This document shows, piece by piece, positions 31,500 through 41,612 of a DNA stretch of 61,756 nucleotides. Positions within the stretch are counted from its first letter, which is position 1, and every line of letters begins with the position of its first letter. The translations under genes and the position numbers were made by a program. The notes under the pieces were generated by a model. That model was not told where the DNA came from. It ran no database searches and saw nothing but the letters and a program-made list of their open reading frames with translations. The stretch is from the NCBI GenBank assembly GCA_002407855.1, contig DHPF01000010.1, positions 1 to 61,756 of the forward strand, written 5' to 3'. This stretch comes from Bacteroidales bacterium UBA5371 (GTDB taxonomy: Bacteria > Bacteroidota > Bacteroidia > Bacteroidales > P3).

Positions 31500-34409
31500 T
31501 TATTTTACTATTAATATTTTCTTAGTTATTTTTCTATTATCAACACTTATTTGAAGGTAATAGCTGCCGCTTTGAAGGGAGGAGGCATCTATGTTTTTTG
31601 GGAGTTTGCTCCATTTTTGAATTAATTGCCCGTTTTGATTAAGGAGCTTTGTTTCTCCAAATTGGTTGCCCAAGTATTCTATATTTAATGCCTCTTTGGC
31701 AGGATTAGGAAAGATGCTGATTTGTGAGCTATAATCTATTTCGTCTTCTAAGGAAGATAATCTAAATTCAATAACTGGCGTCCAATTACTTGTGTCGCCA
31801 ATTGCACAAATGGCTCTTACTCTAAACATATATTCTTGTCCCATATCCAAATTACGCAAGGTGTATCGTGGATAATTATATACTATTATTCGTTCCCAAT
31901 TAAAAGCATACTTATTCTTGTAATCTAACTGCCAAACGCTCTGTCCCTCAATTGCATCCCATCGGCATTGAATTGTACCTTCGGTTTCGTTGTTTGTAAG
32001 GTTTTCGCAAACAAAGTTAGTTGGAATAACGCAGTTTTGGATTGAGGTTGTGGTAATTACTATTTCGCTTACAGAATTTGCAACACTATTACCGCAGGAG
32101 GATTGTATGGTTATTTTATATGTGTGTTCAGGTGTCAGGTTTGTTATCTGAAATGGATGAGTTGTAGTAGAGTAGTTAGTTATGCTATTTGTTGCTGTGT
32201 CAATCACTGAAATAATCCAACTTGTATTATTTGAATAAGTCATCCAGTCTATTGTTGCTGTTGTGGCTTCTACTTCAATTAATGATATACCCTCAGGCGA
32301 TGTACACACATCTTCAATAGAGAAATCAAGTGCTTTAAAATAAGCCAATGACATATTATAATACTCTGGCACAAAGGCAACCCTAACATAAGGCATAGTG
32401 CTAAATGAGGTTAAGGTAATAGACGTTTGGGTTATATCAAGAGTTTGGTTTAGGTTACTTATATTATAGTATGTAATTCCATCATTTGTTGCTATAACCT
32501 TAAACTTAATGCTTCTATAAGTGCTATCCACATACATATATTTAAGATTAAGCTCTGGGAAACCTAAGTTGGTAAAATCAAAAACAGGGGATAAAAGAGT
32601 GTCTCCTTTAAGTTCCCAGCAGGTGTTTATGTATGAGTAACCTGTTTTATCTGTCCATTTCAATGTGTCTGCAAATGCATTGTATGGATATTGATTGAAT
32701 GTATTGCAAAGCGTATGGAAGATATATTCTTCTGAATATCTTGATGTGTCGTTTTGCGTAGAGATGGCTTTTACTCTCACTCTATAATTTGAATTTGGAG
32801 TTAGGTTAGTTAATGTATCAAATCGTGAAGTGAGAGCTCTTCTTGAATATGTGGTATTTTCTCCATTGTCTAACCCATATTCCATTATCCAATTTAAAAC
32901 GTTAATATCATCATTCCAAGTTATTATTGCACTATTATTGGTGTAGGAAATGGCGTGAACATTTTCAGGAGGAAGGCATTGGATTAGGGTTGTAAAGGTA
33001 TCTATTTCAGAAAAGAAGCTTTCTTCCATTCCACAATCAGCTTGCACTCTATAAATATATGTAGTGTTATCATCTAAGCTGTCAAGCAAATAGTTTGAAG
33101 TAACTGAATTAATTTGATTCCATTGAGTTGTTCCAGCTTTGCGGTATTGGATGTTAAAATTTGATTGTTCTTGTGCAAAAGTCCAGCTGAGTGCTGCTGT
33201 TGATGAGGAAACGTAGTTGTGAGTTGGGTTTGTTGGGGTGGCACAATATCTTCCTGTAATATAAATATCATCTATTATAGCTCCACCAACGCCTCCAATA
33301 GTGTTGTTATTTTCCCATGCAAAAACTAATCTGCGTACCTCTCCAATAAACTCTGCGGGTATTTCTATATGTTCGCTTTGCCAATCTGCATTATAATTAT
33401 TATAAAAGGTTTGTCCTATTTGGTTTGATGAGATTGGCAACTGATGAATGTCTAATGGAGTATTCTCTCCCATTAAAAACACCTTCATTCCGTCATTACC
33501 CAATTCTCCCAAGCATTTCCATTTGAAGTCCAAATAGAAACTTGTTGCATAGGAAGGTATCAACACATCAATATATGCATAACTAATTACATTCTCCAAA
33601 GGATAGTAATCATTTGTTAAGCCTCCGTTTGAAGATATATAAATAGAGGTTTGTCCCTCTGCTGTTGCGTTATAAGAGTTGCTTAATACCCATGGGTTCA
33701 ATGTTCCATTCACAAAACCAAAGGTAGAGTTTTGAATGTCGCTTTCAAAGGTTTGTTGAACAGGGAGGTCAAAGTGTTGATTGGAAATATAACGTGTATT
33801 AATGTATTTCCATCCGCTATTTGCTCCTTGACAAAGGTTTCTTACGGCTATTTGATACCAGTGGTTTAGAATTAGATTATTTGAAGGGATTAAATAGAAA
33901 TAATTATTAGTAGTTGCACTTACTCCATCGTATTCTGGGTCAGAACCCAATTCTCCATAAACGACCTCCCATTGAGTTTGTGTTGTATCGGCTGTCCATT
34001 GAATTGTTATGCCTGTTTGTCCCATTGCATTAATAGATAGTTGGGATATTGGATTACATCCTGTATTTTCGAAAGGAGTTCTAAAAATAGAGATATTAGA
34101 CCAATTTGTCGTGTCTCCTACCAAATCAATCATCCTTACCTTCCAGTTATAAGCTACTCCCGAAATTAAATTATTCACTTGAATAGAATTAGAAGCCGAA
34201 ATAACTTCAATAACATAACTACTTTGAGAAACATTATAAGAGACTATCCAAGAGGAAGCGTTTGCGTTATTGCTCCACGACAAATCAGCACTGCTATGAA
34301 GTAAGTTTGAAACAGAAAGATTTGTAGGGGCAGGAAAAGTTGATACATCTGCTTTTGCGGAATAATTTGCTGCGATAAAAAATACTAATATTAATATAAC
34401 TCGTTTCAT
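31500..34409 (-). CDS. Secreted fibronectin type III protein with type IX sorting domain
   Basis: A 969-residue surface or secreted protein. A signal peptide (ILILVFFIAANYSAKA) is followed by repeated fibronectin III modules (for instance PTNLSVSNLLHSSADLSWSN, PTNPTHNYVSSSTAALSWTF) with a cleaved-adhesin/MAM-like module between (about 215-385), and a C-terminal type IX signal beginning SIFPNPAKEALNIEY and ending KKILIVK. It would be exported by the type IX system and anchored or released. Its modules resemble those of the giant protein at 55495. Ligand unknown. Confidence 0.88.
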   Translation of the reverse strand: MKRVILILVFFIAANYSAKADVSTFPAPTNLSVSNLLHSSADLSWSNNANASSWIVSYNVSQSSYVIEVISASNSIQVNNLISGVAYNWKVRMIDLVGDTTNWSNISIFRTPFENTGCNPISQLSINAMGQTGITIQWTADTTQTQWEVVYGELGSDPEYDGVSATTNNYFYLIPSNNLILNHWYQIAVRNLCQGANSGWKYINTRYISNQHFDLPVQQTFESDIQNSTFGFVNGTLNPWVLSNSYNATAEGQTSIYISSNGGLTNDYYPLENVISYAYIDVLIPSYATSFYLDFKWKCLGELGNDGMKVFLMGENTPLDIHQLPISSNQIGQTFYNNYNADWQSEHIEIPAEFIGEVRRLVFAWENNNTIGGVGGAIIDDIYITGRYCATPTNPTHNYVSSSTAALSWTFAQEQSNFNIQYRKAGTTQWNQINSVTSNYLLDSLDDNTTYIYRVQADCGMEESFFSEIDTFTTLIQCLPPENVHAISYTNNSAIITWNDDINVLNWIMEYGLDNGENTTYSRRALTSRFDTLTNLTPNSNYRVRVKAISTQNDTSRYSEEYIFHTLCNTFNQYPYNAFADTLKWTDKTGYSYINTCWELKGDTLLSPVFDFTNLGFPELNLKYMYVDSTYRSIKFKVIATNDGITYYNISNLNQTLDITQTSITLTSFSTMPYVRVAFVPEYYNMSLAYFKALDFSIEDVCTSPEGISLIEVEATTATIDWMTYSNNTSWIISVIDTATNSITNYSTTTHPFQITNLTPEHTYKITIQSSCGNSVANSVSEIVITTTSIQNCVIPTNFVCENLTNNETEGTIQCRWDAIEGQSVWQLDYKNKYAFNWERIIVYNYPRYTLRNLDMGQEYMFRVRAICAIGDTSNWTPVIEFRLSSLEDEIDYSSQISIFPNPAKEALNIEYLGNQFGETKLLNQNGQLIQKWSKLPKNIDASSLQSGSYYLQISVDNRKITKKILIVK

Positions 34410-34448
34410 ACTTTATTTTATTGTAAATGTTCACACCATATAAAACAG

Positions 34449-34480
34449 CAAAAGTAGGTAAAAAGTAAGTAATAAACAAA
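34449..34480 (-). promoter_or_regulatory. Consensus promoter of the fibronectin protein gene
   Basis: Minus strand TACTTTTG (34449-34456) with TTTG (34477-34480) 20 bases upstream. Confidence 0.72.
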
Positions 34481-34488
34481 ACTTTTTG

Positions 34489-34496
34489 TATTTTTG
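34489..34496 (+). promoter_or_regulatory. -7 element of the topoisomerase gene
   Basis: TATTTTTG matches TAnnTTTG. Only six bases separate it from the ATG at 34503, which implies a leaderless or nearly leaderless message. A TTG at 34494 inside the box is not a plausible start. Confidence 0.6.
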
Positions 34497-34502
34497 CACT
34501 CT

Positions 34503-36368
34503 ATGACATTGGAAGAACAGATAAACAGAGCTAACTATAATGACGAAAGCGTAAAGTCTCTTAAATGGAATGAACATATTCGCCTTCGCCCAGGAATGTA
34601 TATTGGGAAACTTGGAGATGGAGCTTCGCCTGATGATGGGATTTACATATTAATAAAAGAAACTATTGATAATTCAATTGACGAATATGCAATGGGTTTT
34701 GGGAAAACCATTGATGTTAAGATTGATTTTGAAACCAAAAGAGTTTCTGTTAGAGACTATGGAAGGGGGATACCATTAGGAAAGGTTGTCGATTGTGTTT
34801 CTAAAATAAATACAGGAGCTAAATACGATTCTGTATCTTTTCAAAAGTCAGTTGGTATGAATGGTGTAGGGACTAAGGCCGTTAATGCTTTATCCGAATA
34901 TTTCTATGTTCAATCAGTACGTGATGGGCAAACTAAAATTGCTGAATTTGAAAAAGGGGAACTGATAAACGAAACAAAAATAGAGAAAGTCTCTCTTGAA
35001 GAAGGAACTTTGGTTGAGTTTATACCCGATAAAGAGCTCTTTGGGAATTATTTCTTTCTTAGCGAATACATAGAAAAGATGATATGGAACTATGCTTATC
35101 TTAATCGTGGCTTAGTTATTACTTTCAATGGAAAGAGATTTGTTTCCAAAAATGGTCTTTATGATCTTTTGGAAAATAATATTGACTCCGAAACTATATA
35201 TCCTATAATTCATATTAGAGAAGATAATTTTGAGTTTGCTTTTACTCATTCTGATAAATCTTACGGAGAAGAATACTATTCCTTTGTTAATGGACAGCAT
35301 ACCACACAAGGAGGAACACACCAACAGGCTTTTCGTGAGGCCTTAGTAAAAGTTTGTAGAGAGTTTTATAAAAAAGATTATGAACCTTCTGACATTAGAA
35401 GCGGAATAGCATGTGCCATTAGTCTAAGAATACAAGAGCCAGTCTTTGAATCACAAACAAAAACGAAGCTTGGTTCAATATACATGGAGCCTAATGGAAA
35501 AGGACAGAGTGTTAAAAATTTTATTACAGATATCGTTAAGCGTAATTTGGATAATTTCCTTCACATCAATTCAGAAACAGCAGAAAATCTCCTAAGGAAG
35601 ATTGTCCAAAGTGAGAAGGAACGAAAGGATATAGCAAGTATAAAGAAGATTGCAAAAGAAAGTGCAAAGAAAATAAGCCTTCATAATAAAAAGCTAAGGG
35701 ATTGCAGAATCCATTACAACACAAAAGATGATAAGAGATTAGAATCTACTCTTTTTATAACAGAAGGTGATTCTGCTTCTGGTTCAATCACTAAGTCAAG
35801 AGACGTAAACACACAAGCAGTTTTCTCATTAAGAGGAAAGCCTCTTAATAGTTTTGGAGCAACAAAAGAAATTGTTTATAAAAATGAAGAGTTTAATCTT
35901 TTACAATCGGCACTCAACATAGAAGAAGACTTAGATAATTTAAGATACAATAACATTGTAATAGCAACCGATGCTGATGTGGATGGAATGCACATAAGAA
36001 TGCTTTTAATGACTTTCTTCTTACAATTCTTTCCCGAATTAGTTAAGGCAGGACATGTATACATACTTCAAACCCCATTGTTTAGAGTTAGGAATAAGCA
36101 AAAAACTTTCTATTGCTACTCTGAAGAAGAAAAACAAACAGCAATCACAAAACTTGGAAATAATCCTGAGATAACCCGCTTCAAAGGATTAGGTGAAATC
36201 TCTCCTGATGAATTCAGGCATTTCATTGGTAAAGACATACGTTTAGACCCTGTGCTTTTAAATAAAGAGAGTGGAATAAAAGAAGTATTAACATTCTTTA
36301 TGGGAGATAATACACCAGAAAGACAAAACTATATAATAGAAAATCTTAGATACGAAGAAGTAATTTAA
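34503..36368 (+). CDS. Type IIA topoisomerase B subunit (ParE-like)
   Basis: A 621-residue ATPase subunit. The GHKL fold has ETIDNSIDEYAMGFG, VRDYGRGIPLG and QKSVGMNGVGTKAVNALSE; the TOPRIM part has FITEGDSASGS and ATDADVDGMHI; the C terminus has RFKGLGEISPDEFRHF. It pairs with a ParC/GyrA subunit to pass DNA strands; none lies in the window. The length and lack of a GyrB insertion favour topoisomerase IV subunit B. Confidence 0.88.
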   Translation: MTLEEQINRANYNDESVKSLKWNEHIRLRPGMYIGKLGDGASPDDGIYILIKETIDNSIDEYAMGFGKTIDVKIDFETKRVSVRDYGRGIPLGKVVDCVSKINTGAKYDSVSFQKSVGMNGVGTKAVNALSEYFYVQSVRDGQTKIAEFEKGELINETKIEKVSLEEGTLVEFIPDKELFGNYFFLSEYIEKMIWNYAYLNRGLVITFNGKRFVSKNGLYDLLENNIDSETIYPIIHIREDNFEFAFTHSDKSYGEEYYSFVNGQHTTQGGTHQQAFREALVKVCREFYKKDYEPSDIRSGIACAISLRIQEPVFESQTKTKLGSIYMEPNGKGQSVKNFITDIVKRNLDNFLHINSETAENLLRKIVQSEKERKDIASIKKIAKESAKKISLHNKKLRDCRIHYNTKDDKRLESTLFITEGDSASGSITKSRDVNTQAVFSLRGKPLNSFGATKEIVYKNEEFNLLQSALNIEEDLDNLRYNNIVIATDADVDGMHIRMLLMTFFLQFFPELVKAGHVYILQTPLFRVRNKQKTFYCYSEEEKQTAITKLGNNPEITRFKGLGEISPDEFRHFIGKDIRLDPVLLNKESGIKEVLTFFMGDNTPERQNYIIENLRYEEVI

Positions 36369-36390
36369 CATTAAAAACATATTAGAAATT

Positions 36391-37071
36391 ATGAAAAACA
36401 TATTTTTAGCAACGCTTGTATTAATATCTATAATGAGCTTTTCAACAAAAGCACTTATAGCACAGGAAGAACAAGAAGAAAAAATAAAACCATGGACAGA
36501 TATAGTCAAAAATACTGCTGACCCAGCCTCATGGACATGGGATAAGAACGAAAATACTCGCTTTGCAATTCGTGGAGATTGGGACGGAGATGGTTTTGAT
36601 GAAATGCTTTATGAAAGTGCAACAAAGCTCTTTTCGGATAATGACGAGATAACCCCACTAAATTTGAGTGGAGACTTAGGCGTTTTCTTCCTAATTAACG
36701 AAGGAGACCTTGATGGAGATGGTGGAGATGAGGTTTCTTTTATGACCGTTAATAGAGATTATACCAATTTAAATGTGATTAGAGTTTGGTCGTACACAGG
36801 CAACCGTTGGAAAGAACTATTCCAAACAGAAGTTCGTATTTGGGATTGTCCAAACTACCAAGCCAAAACTCCTGAGGAAAGTTTCACACATCAATGGAAA
36901 AGAAAGAACAATTATTCTTTAAACAGAGTTGTCTTAAAAAAGCATGACGGAATAATAGATGTTATAGGTATTCATCCAAATGGAAGGTACGCAATAGAAG
37001 AGATAAAGATATTAGATAAAGACTCCACGAAAAGAAAGTGGGGAATGATAATTCAACCAAGAGAAGATTAA
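36391..37071 (+). CDS. Secreted protein with FG-GAP/VCBS-like Asp repeats
   Basis: A 226-residue exported protein (signal peptide ending near residue 25, TKALIAQ). Two Asp-rich loops, GDWDGDGFDE (62-71) and GDLDGDGGDE (105-114), resemble calcium-binding FG-GAP/VCBS loops. The rest is a beta-rich domain with several Trp residues. No enzyme motif. It lies 22 bases after the topoisomerase gene and 29 before the peptidase gene, so it may be cotranscribed with one or both. Confidence 0.7.
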   Translation: MKNIFLATLVLISIMSFSTKALIAQEEQEEKIKPWTDIVKNTADPASWTWDKNENTRFAIRGDWDGDGFDEMLYESATKLFSDNDEITPLNLSGDLGVFFLINEGDLDGDGGDEVSFMTVNRDYTNLNVIRVWSYTGNRWKELFQTEVRIWDCPNYQAKTPEESFTHQWKRKNNYSLNRVVLKKHDGIIDVIGIHPNGRYAIEEIKILDKDSTKRKWGMIIQPRED

Positions 37072-37100
37072 TTTCCTTTTGGGTTTCACATTAAATTTAT

Positions 37101-38384
37101 ATGAAAAAGACCATATTTTTATTAGCCTTTTTTCTCCTGACAACTAATATATTTGCTCAAGAGAATGAGCACTTACTTAATAACCGCGAGTCAGAACCAG
37201 TTGTCTATGAAATCAAGAAAGCCGTTTACTTTCTTGCATCCGAAGAATTGCAAGGACGCCTTCCTTCAACTCAGGGCGATAGCTTAGCTGTGCAGTACAT
37301 CACAAATATATTTCAAAAGAATAATCTCAAACCCCTATTTAGCACATTTCATCAGGAAGTTGCCTTCAAAGATATCTCCTCAATAATGACTAATCCCAAA
37401 CAAGCAGGACCTAAAACGAAATTCTCACGCAATGTTGTAGGAGTTTTGGAAGGCAATGACCCTATTTTGAAAAACGAATATATTGTTATAGGAGCTCATT
37501 TTGACCATTTGGGTTTAGCAAAAGATGGAATTATCAGTGGCTCTCGTTCCAAAGAAACAAATAAAATACATTACGGAGCAGATGATAACGCTTCGGGAGT
37601 AGCCCTTATGCTTGATTTGGTTCATAAGTTTTCTTCAAGAGATAGGAAGCGTAGCATAATTTTCATTGCTTTTACTTGCGAAGAAACAGGATTGATTGGT
37701 TCAAGAAAATTTCTTGAAGAATTACCTTTTAATCCAAAGCAGATAGTTGCAATGTTTAATTTTGATATGGTTGGGAAGCTAAAAAACAACTCTTTAACAA
37801 TAGGTGGGAGTAAAACCTCTAAACAATCAGAGAAGATAATAAAGAAATACGCTAAGGCTAATAATCTAAAAGTTTCTCTTTCTCCAAGTGGTATGGGACC
37901 TTCTGACCATGCTTCGTTTTACGCTAAGAATATTCCTGTTTTCTACTTTACAACAGGAGCCGACTCAACCTATCATACAAATTATGATAAACCAGAACTC
38001 CTAAACTATAAAGGGATGAAAAAGGTGTCTGCACTTGCATTTGATATTGTAATAGATGTTGCAAACAGGAAGGATAGACTAAAATTTAAAGTCGTAAAAG
38101 AATCTACAAACAATGGAGCAAGACCAGAATTGAAAGTTACCTTAGGAATAATGCCCGATGTTTCGGGAAGCACAGAAGGTATAAGGATTGATATGATTAG
38201 TCCAGATAAGCCAGCATATAAGGCAGGACTGCAAATAGGAGATGTAATAATTGAGTTAAATGAAAAGAAAGTAACAGACATTTATTCTTATATGAATATA
38301 CTTATGTCTTTAAATGAAAATCAAACAGTAAAGGTAAAAGTAAAAAGAGAAGGCAAAACTAAAACCTTTAAACTAAAATTATAA
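37101..38384 (+). CDS. Secreted M28 family zinc aminopeptidase with C-terminal PDZ domain
   Basis: A 427-residue exported peptidase (signal peptide ending NIFAQ). Zinc ligands and catalytic residues are visible in order: GAHFDHLG, GADDNASGVA, CEETGLIGS, FNFDMVGKL and STYHTNYD. A PDZ domain occupies about 330-427 (IRIDMISPDKPAYKAGLQIG). It would remove N-terminal residues from peptides in the periplasm or outside. The PDZ domain likely aids substrate or partner binding. Confidence 0.9.
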   Translation: MKKTIFLLAFFLLTTNIFAQENEHLLNNRESEPVVYEIKKAVYFLASEELQGRLPSTQGDSLAVQYITNIFQKNNLKPLFSTFHQEVAFKDISSIMTNPKQAGPKTKFSRNVVGVLEGNDPILKNEYIVIGAHFDHLGLAKDGIISGSRSKETNKIHYGADDNASGVALMLDLVHKFSSRDRKRSIIFIAFTCEETGLIGSRKFLEELPFNPKQIVAMFNFDMVGKLKNNSLTIGGSKTSKQSEKIIKKYAKANNLKVSLSPSGMGPSDHASFYAKNIPVFYFTTGADSTYHTNYDKPELLNYKGMKKVSALAFDIVIDVANRKDRLKFKVVKESTNNGARPELKVTLGIMPDVSGSTEGIRIDMISPDKPAYKAGLQIGDVIIELNEKKVTDIYSYMNILMSLNENQTVKVKVKREGKTKTFKLKL

Positions 38385-38396
38385 TAAGATTGGCAA

Positions 38397-39200
38397 ATGA
38401 AAAAGTCAACCATAGCAATATTTTGGATACTTGCAGTTGCTCTAACTCTTGCAACAAGTGTCTATCAAAGAATAACAGGACCAACAAATCCAAAGAAAGC
38501 AACAATAGAAATCAATAATAAAAACTATAAACTCTCTTTCCCACGATCTGCAACTGCAAACACTAATCTGATTCAACTAAATATCCCCGACAATAGTGTT
38601 AATGCACAGCTAATATACAGAAAGTATCCAACCAACGATGCCTTTTCAACAGTAGACTTCCAAAGAGAAGAAGAAGCTCTTATTGCAACTCTTCCTGTTC
38701 AGCCCAATGCAGGAAAATTAGAATATTATGTGAAGGTAAATGAGGAAGTCCTATTTGAGAAAGACCCGTTAATAATTCGCTTTAAGGGAGAAGTTCCAGC
38801 AGGAGTGCTAATCCCACATATAATATTTATGTTTGTTTCCATGCTATTTGCATCCTATGGACTGATATTGGCAATTGCCAACAAAAAGAATGTTGGAAGA
38901 TATGTTGTACTTACCATAATAACATTAATAATTGGAGGATTTATCTTTGGACCAATTGTTCAGAAATATGCCTTTGGAGTATATTGGAGTGGATTTCCTT
39001 TTGGCTACGACCTAACTGACAACAAAACCCTAATAGCATTAATTCTTTTACTTTTGAATTTACCATTCTTAAAGAAGAAATCGTTAAGAATAACTGCAAT
39101 AATAGCATTTATGGCTATGATAATTATCTTTTGTATTCCTCATTCACTTAGAGGAAGTGAGTTAAATCATCAAACAGGAGTTGTAGAAACAGCAAGATAA
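38397..39200 (+). CDS. Membrane protein of unknown function
   Basis: A 267-residue protein with an N-terminal membrane anchor (about 4-22), a soluble beta-rich region (about 33-135) and four further membrane segments in the C-terminal half, ending HSLRGSELNHQTG. It follows the M28 peptidase by 12 bases and is probably its operon partner. No known domain recognised. Confidence 0.65.
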   Translation: MKKSTIAIFWILAVALTLATSVYQRITGPTNPKKATIEINNKNYKLSFPRSATANTNLIQLNIPDNSVNAQLIYRKYPTNDAFSTVDFQREEEALIATLPVQPNAGKLEYYVKVNEEVLFEKDPLIIRFKGEVPAGVLIPHIIFMFVSMLFASYGLILAIANKKNVGRYVVLTIITLIIGGFIFGPIVQKYAFGVYWSGFPFGYDLTDNKTLIALILLLLNLPFLKKKSLRITAIIAFMAMIIIFCIPHSLRGSELNHQTGVVETAR

Positions 39201-39208
39201 TAAACTTA

Positions 39209-40237
39209 TTATAATCTAACGAGTAAAGTTAAATGGTTTGGTGAGCCGTATTTGTGGTATTCGTTTCTTGCATAGCTCAATTGGAATTTCTTAATCATAA
39301 AGCCAAAGCCATAGGAGAAACCAGCCATTGAAAAAGCATCTTGAAGATACATTTCCCTATTTTGCTTCCAGCTATAACCTAATGTTATATAAAAATTCTT
39401 GGAAGGCTGAAAATCTATTGCAAAATTCAAATGTCGGAAGCCATTATCTAAAATGCCAATAAATGTATTCTCACGTGTTATTTCTCCTGTAAAAGGATCC
39501 ACTTCGTCCCTTGGATTTAAAGGGTCATCTTCCCTCAAATCCCATTTTTGAAGATTGGTTGCCAAAACAAAAAGACGGAAAGGAGCATACTTTAACTTCT
39601 TGGAAATACCCAATTCCAACTGAAACGGAAGCTTCTCTTCTACACCACTAAACGATTTTAGCTGAGTTCCAAAATTCCTTGCCATAAGCGTTGCACTAAA
39701 ACTCCTATTGTTGCTAAGATATGTTGCTGCCACATCAAAAGCAATGGCAATAGCTGAATAACTTTCGTATTGAGAAAAGACAGGCTTTATGTTTGCTCCA
39801 ATATAAACATTACTATCTAACATCCTTCCCCAACCAATAGTAAACATATAATCATTTACACTAAAATCACCCTTTTCATCACCATTAGGTTCGGTGCGTT
39901 TAAAATTACCATAACCAACATAATTCATTCCAAAACTAAAACTTCCCAGCTTATTGAAGCTATGAGAATATGCAATATTACCTTGCCAAATACCTGCAAA
40001 CAAATCAGTATAGCCAATAGCAAATTGATTGTTCATTTCTTTTGAAAGAATGGAAGGATTGGTAATAGCCACCGAAATATCATTAGTCTGCCACGAAAGA
40101 AAATCCATTCCAAAGGCAGCCACGCGAGCAGAAGAACGTAAATTTAAAACAGGGTAAGCCTCATAAACTTCTTTTTGAGCATTCGCACTAAGTATAAATA
40201 ATAAGAAAAGAGAGGTAAATGCAATTTTTTTTAGCAT
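39209..40237 (-). CDS. porQ: PorQ-like type IX secretion protein
   Basis: A 342-residue outer-membrane beta-barrel protein with signal peptide (FLLFILSANAQ). The N-terminal pattern LNLRSSARVAAFGMDFLSW and NPSILSKEMNNQFAIGY fits the PorQ group, whose member in Porphyromonas gingivalis is part of the type IX attachment complex, with PorU, PorV and PorZ. The presence of type IX cargo genes in the window fits. PorP/SprF-like proteins are the main alternative. It converges with the preceding gene with only 8 bases between. Confidence 0.72.
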   Translation of the reverse strand: MLKKIAFTSLFLLFILSANAQKEVYEAYPVLNLRSSARVAAFGMDFLSWQTNDISVAITNPSILSKEMNNQFAIGYTDLFAGIWQGNIAYSHSFNKLGSFSFGMNYVGYGNFKRTEPNGDEKGDFSVNDYMFTIGWGRMLDSNVYIGANIKPVFSQYESYSAIAIAFDVAATYLSNNRSFSATLMARNFGTQLKSFSGVEEKLPFQLELGISKKLKYAPFRLFVLATNLQKWDLREDDPLNPRDEVDPFTGEITRENTFIGILDNGFRHLNFAIDFQPSKNFYITLGYSWKQNREMYLQDAFSMAGFSYGFGFMIKKFQLSYARNEYHKYGSPNHLTLLVRL

Positions 40238-40343
40238 AAATCGTATATATTATAACAGCAATAATAACGGAAGAAATTAAAGATTATTATTTTTATCGTT
40301 TGTATTTGCAAAACAAAAATATTAATTAAAAAAAACATTAAAT

Positions 40344-41171
40344 ATGAAAAAGACAATTCTATTAGTCCTTGCACTTGGGATATATACTATTTCACTTGGA
40401 CAAAGCACCAGCAAGACAACCACAATCTTAATAGAAACGAAATATGCAGGTGATTCAACCATTACAACCAAAACCACAACCACTATCCTTGATGGAAAAA
40501 CAACAACAGAATCAGAAGTAACAATAGAAAGAAATGTTTATGAACCAGAACAGGCCTTAGTAATTGACTCACCAAAAAAGAAAACAGCAAGAGGTATATC
40601 TGGATTTAATCTCAATGGTTCATTTTTGAATGATAATAAAGCATTAAACAATGTTTTAGGTATGCGAGATATTAATAATTTTAATTTTGGATTTGAATTT
40701 AAATTTGGAGTAGTAACAAAATTTAATCTTGAAACTACTTTCGATTTTGGATTTGAAGGAGGTACAAATAAGTCAAATAACAGACAGCTTAATTCCCAAT
40801 CAGCATTTCTAAGCTTAAATGTTGGTTATCCTATAATAAATTATAAAGAAAAGTTTATGATTGTTCCAAGAGTAGGAGTAGGGTATAACGGCAATAGTCT
40901 CAACTATGTAAGGACTTCTGATAATAACCTTACAATTGCAACCATAGCAGGTAATGCTTGGACTGTTGATAACTATACTTTCTATGTTCCTTTGGGATTA
41001 GAGTTCCGTTTTGGAGGTAATTCAACTTATTTCACTCTTGGCGGCGAGTATCGTTATGCTTTCTATAATTCAGACACATACCTATCGTTATCAAAACAAA
41101 AAGTATCTGATTTTCCAGCTTTTGGATTGAATAATATTGCAATTAAATTAGGTTTTGTAGGAATATTCTAA
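40344..41171 (+). CDS. Outer-membrane beta-barrel protein
   Basis: A 275-residue protein with a signal peptide (MKKTILLVLALGIYTISLGQ). A Thr-rich region follows (TTTTILDGKTTTESE, about 25-60), then a barrel-like C-terminal domain with alternating hydrophobic strands ending FGLNNIAIKLGFVGIF. A C-terminal Phe fits barrel insertion. Function unknown. Confidence 0.7.
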   Translation: MKKTILLVLALGIYTISLGQSTSKTTTILIETKYAGDSTITTKTTTTILDGKTTTESEVTIERNVYEPEQALVIDSPKKKTARGISGFNLNGSFLNDNKALNNVLGMRDINNFNFGFEFKFGVVTKFNLETTFDFGFEGGTNKSNNRQLNSQSAFLSLNVGYPIINYKEKFMIVPRVGVGYNGNSLNYVRTSDNNLTIATIAGNAWTVDNYTFYVPLGLEFRFGGNSTYFTLGGEYRYAFYNSDTYLSLSKQKVSDFPAFGLNNIAIKLGFVGIF

Positions 41172-41246
41172 ACATAGAGTTTTCATAAGGTAAAAATTAA
41201 AACAAACCTTTTGAATCCAAGATTTTTATTTTTCAAAACCCCAATA

Positions 41247-41309
41247 CTAACTCTTCGTTTTAATTTACTAACTCTTCGTTTTAATTTATTAGAACTTGAT
41301 TCTAATTTA
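41247..41309. repeat. 21-bp tandem array F1 (3 units)
   Basis: Two identical units CTAACTCTTCGTTTTAATTT at 41247 and 41268 (plus one base each) and a third at 41289 with the dyad TTAGAACTTGATTCTAA. The third unit differs by one base from units in arrays D (25276) and E (31144). It lies in the 441-base spacer between convergent genes. Confidence 0.9.
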
Positions 41310-41530
41310 GGAATAAAATTACCTCCTTTACAAACTTTAATTAGTCAAAAAAATAGGTAAAATTATTAGGGAGTAGGATTAAGCTTTCCAAAATAGAGGA
41401 TAAAACGTAATACAAGTAAACATAAGGTGTCTAATATTTTTATTGATAGTTTTGTATTTTCTTTTGGATTTTAACTTGCTCGTTTAGATTTTTAATTTCT
41501 TCTTTGTTTTCTAAAAGACAGACTTTCTAA

Positions 41531-41572
41531 ATTTTTCTCTGAGATAAATTTATTTTTCTCAACTCTTTTTCA
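41531..41572. repeat. 21-bp tandem array F2 (2 units)
   Basis: Units start at 41531 and 41552. The first is identical over all 21 bases to the reverse complement of 54302-54322 in array G, with the core TTCTCTGAGATAAATTT. The second keeps only the ATTTTTCTC start. Between arrays F1 and F2 (41310-41530) I see nothing else that can be named. Confidence 0.8.
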
Positions 41573-41612
41573 AAATAGACGGAGTTTAAATAAAAGTATA
41601 TATTTTTATGAC

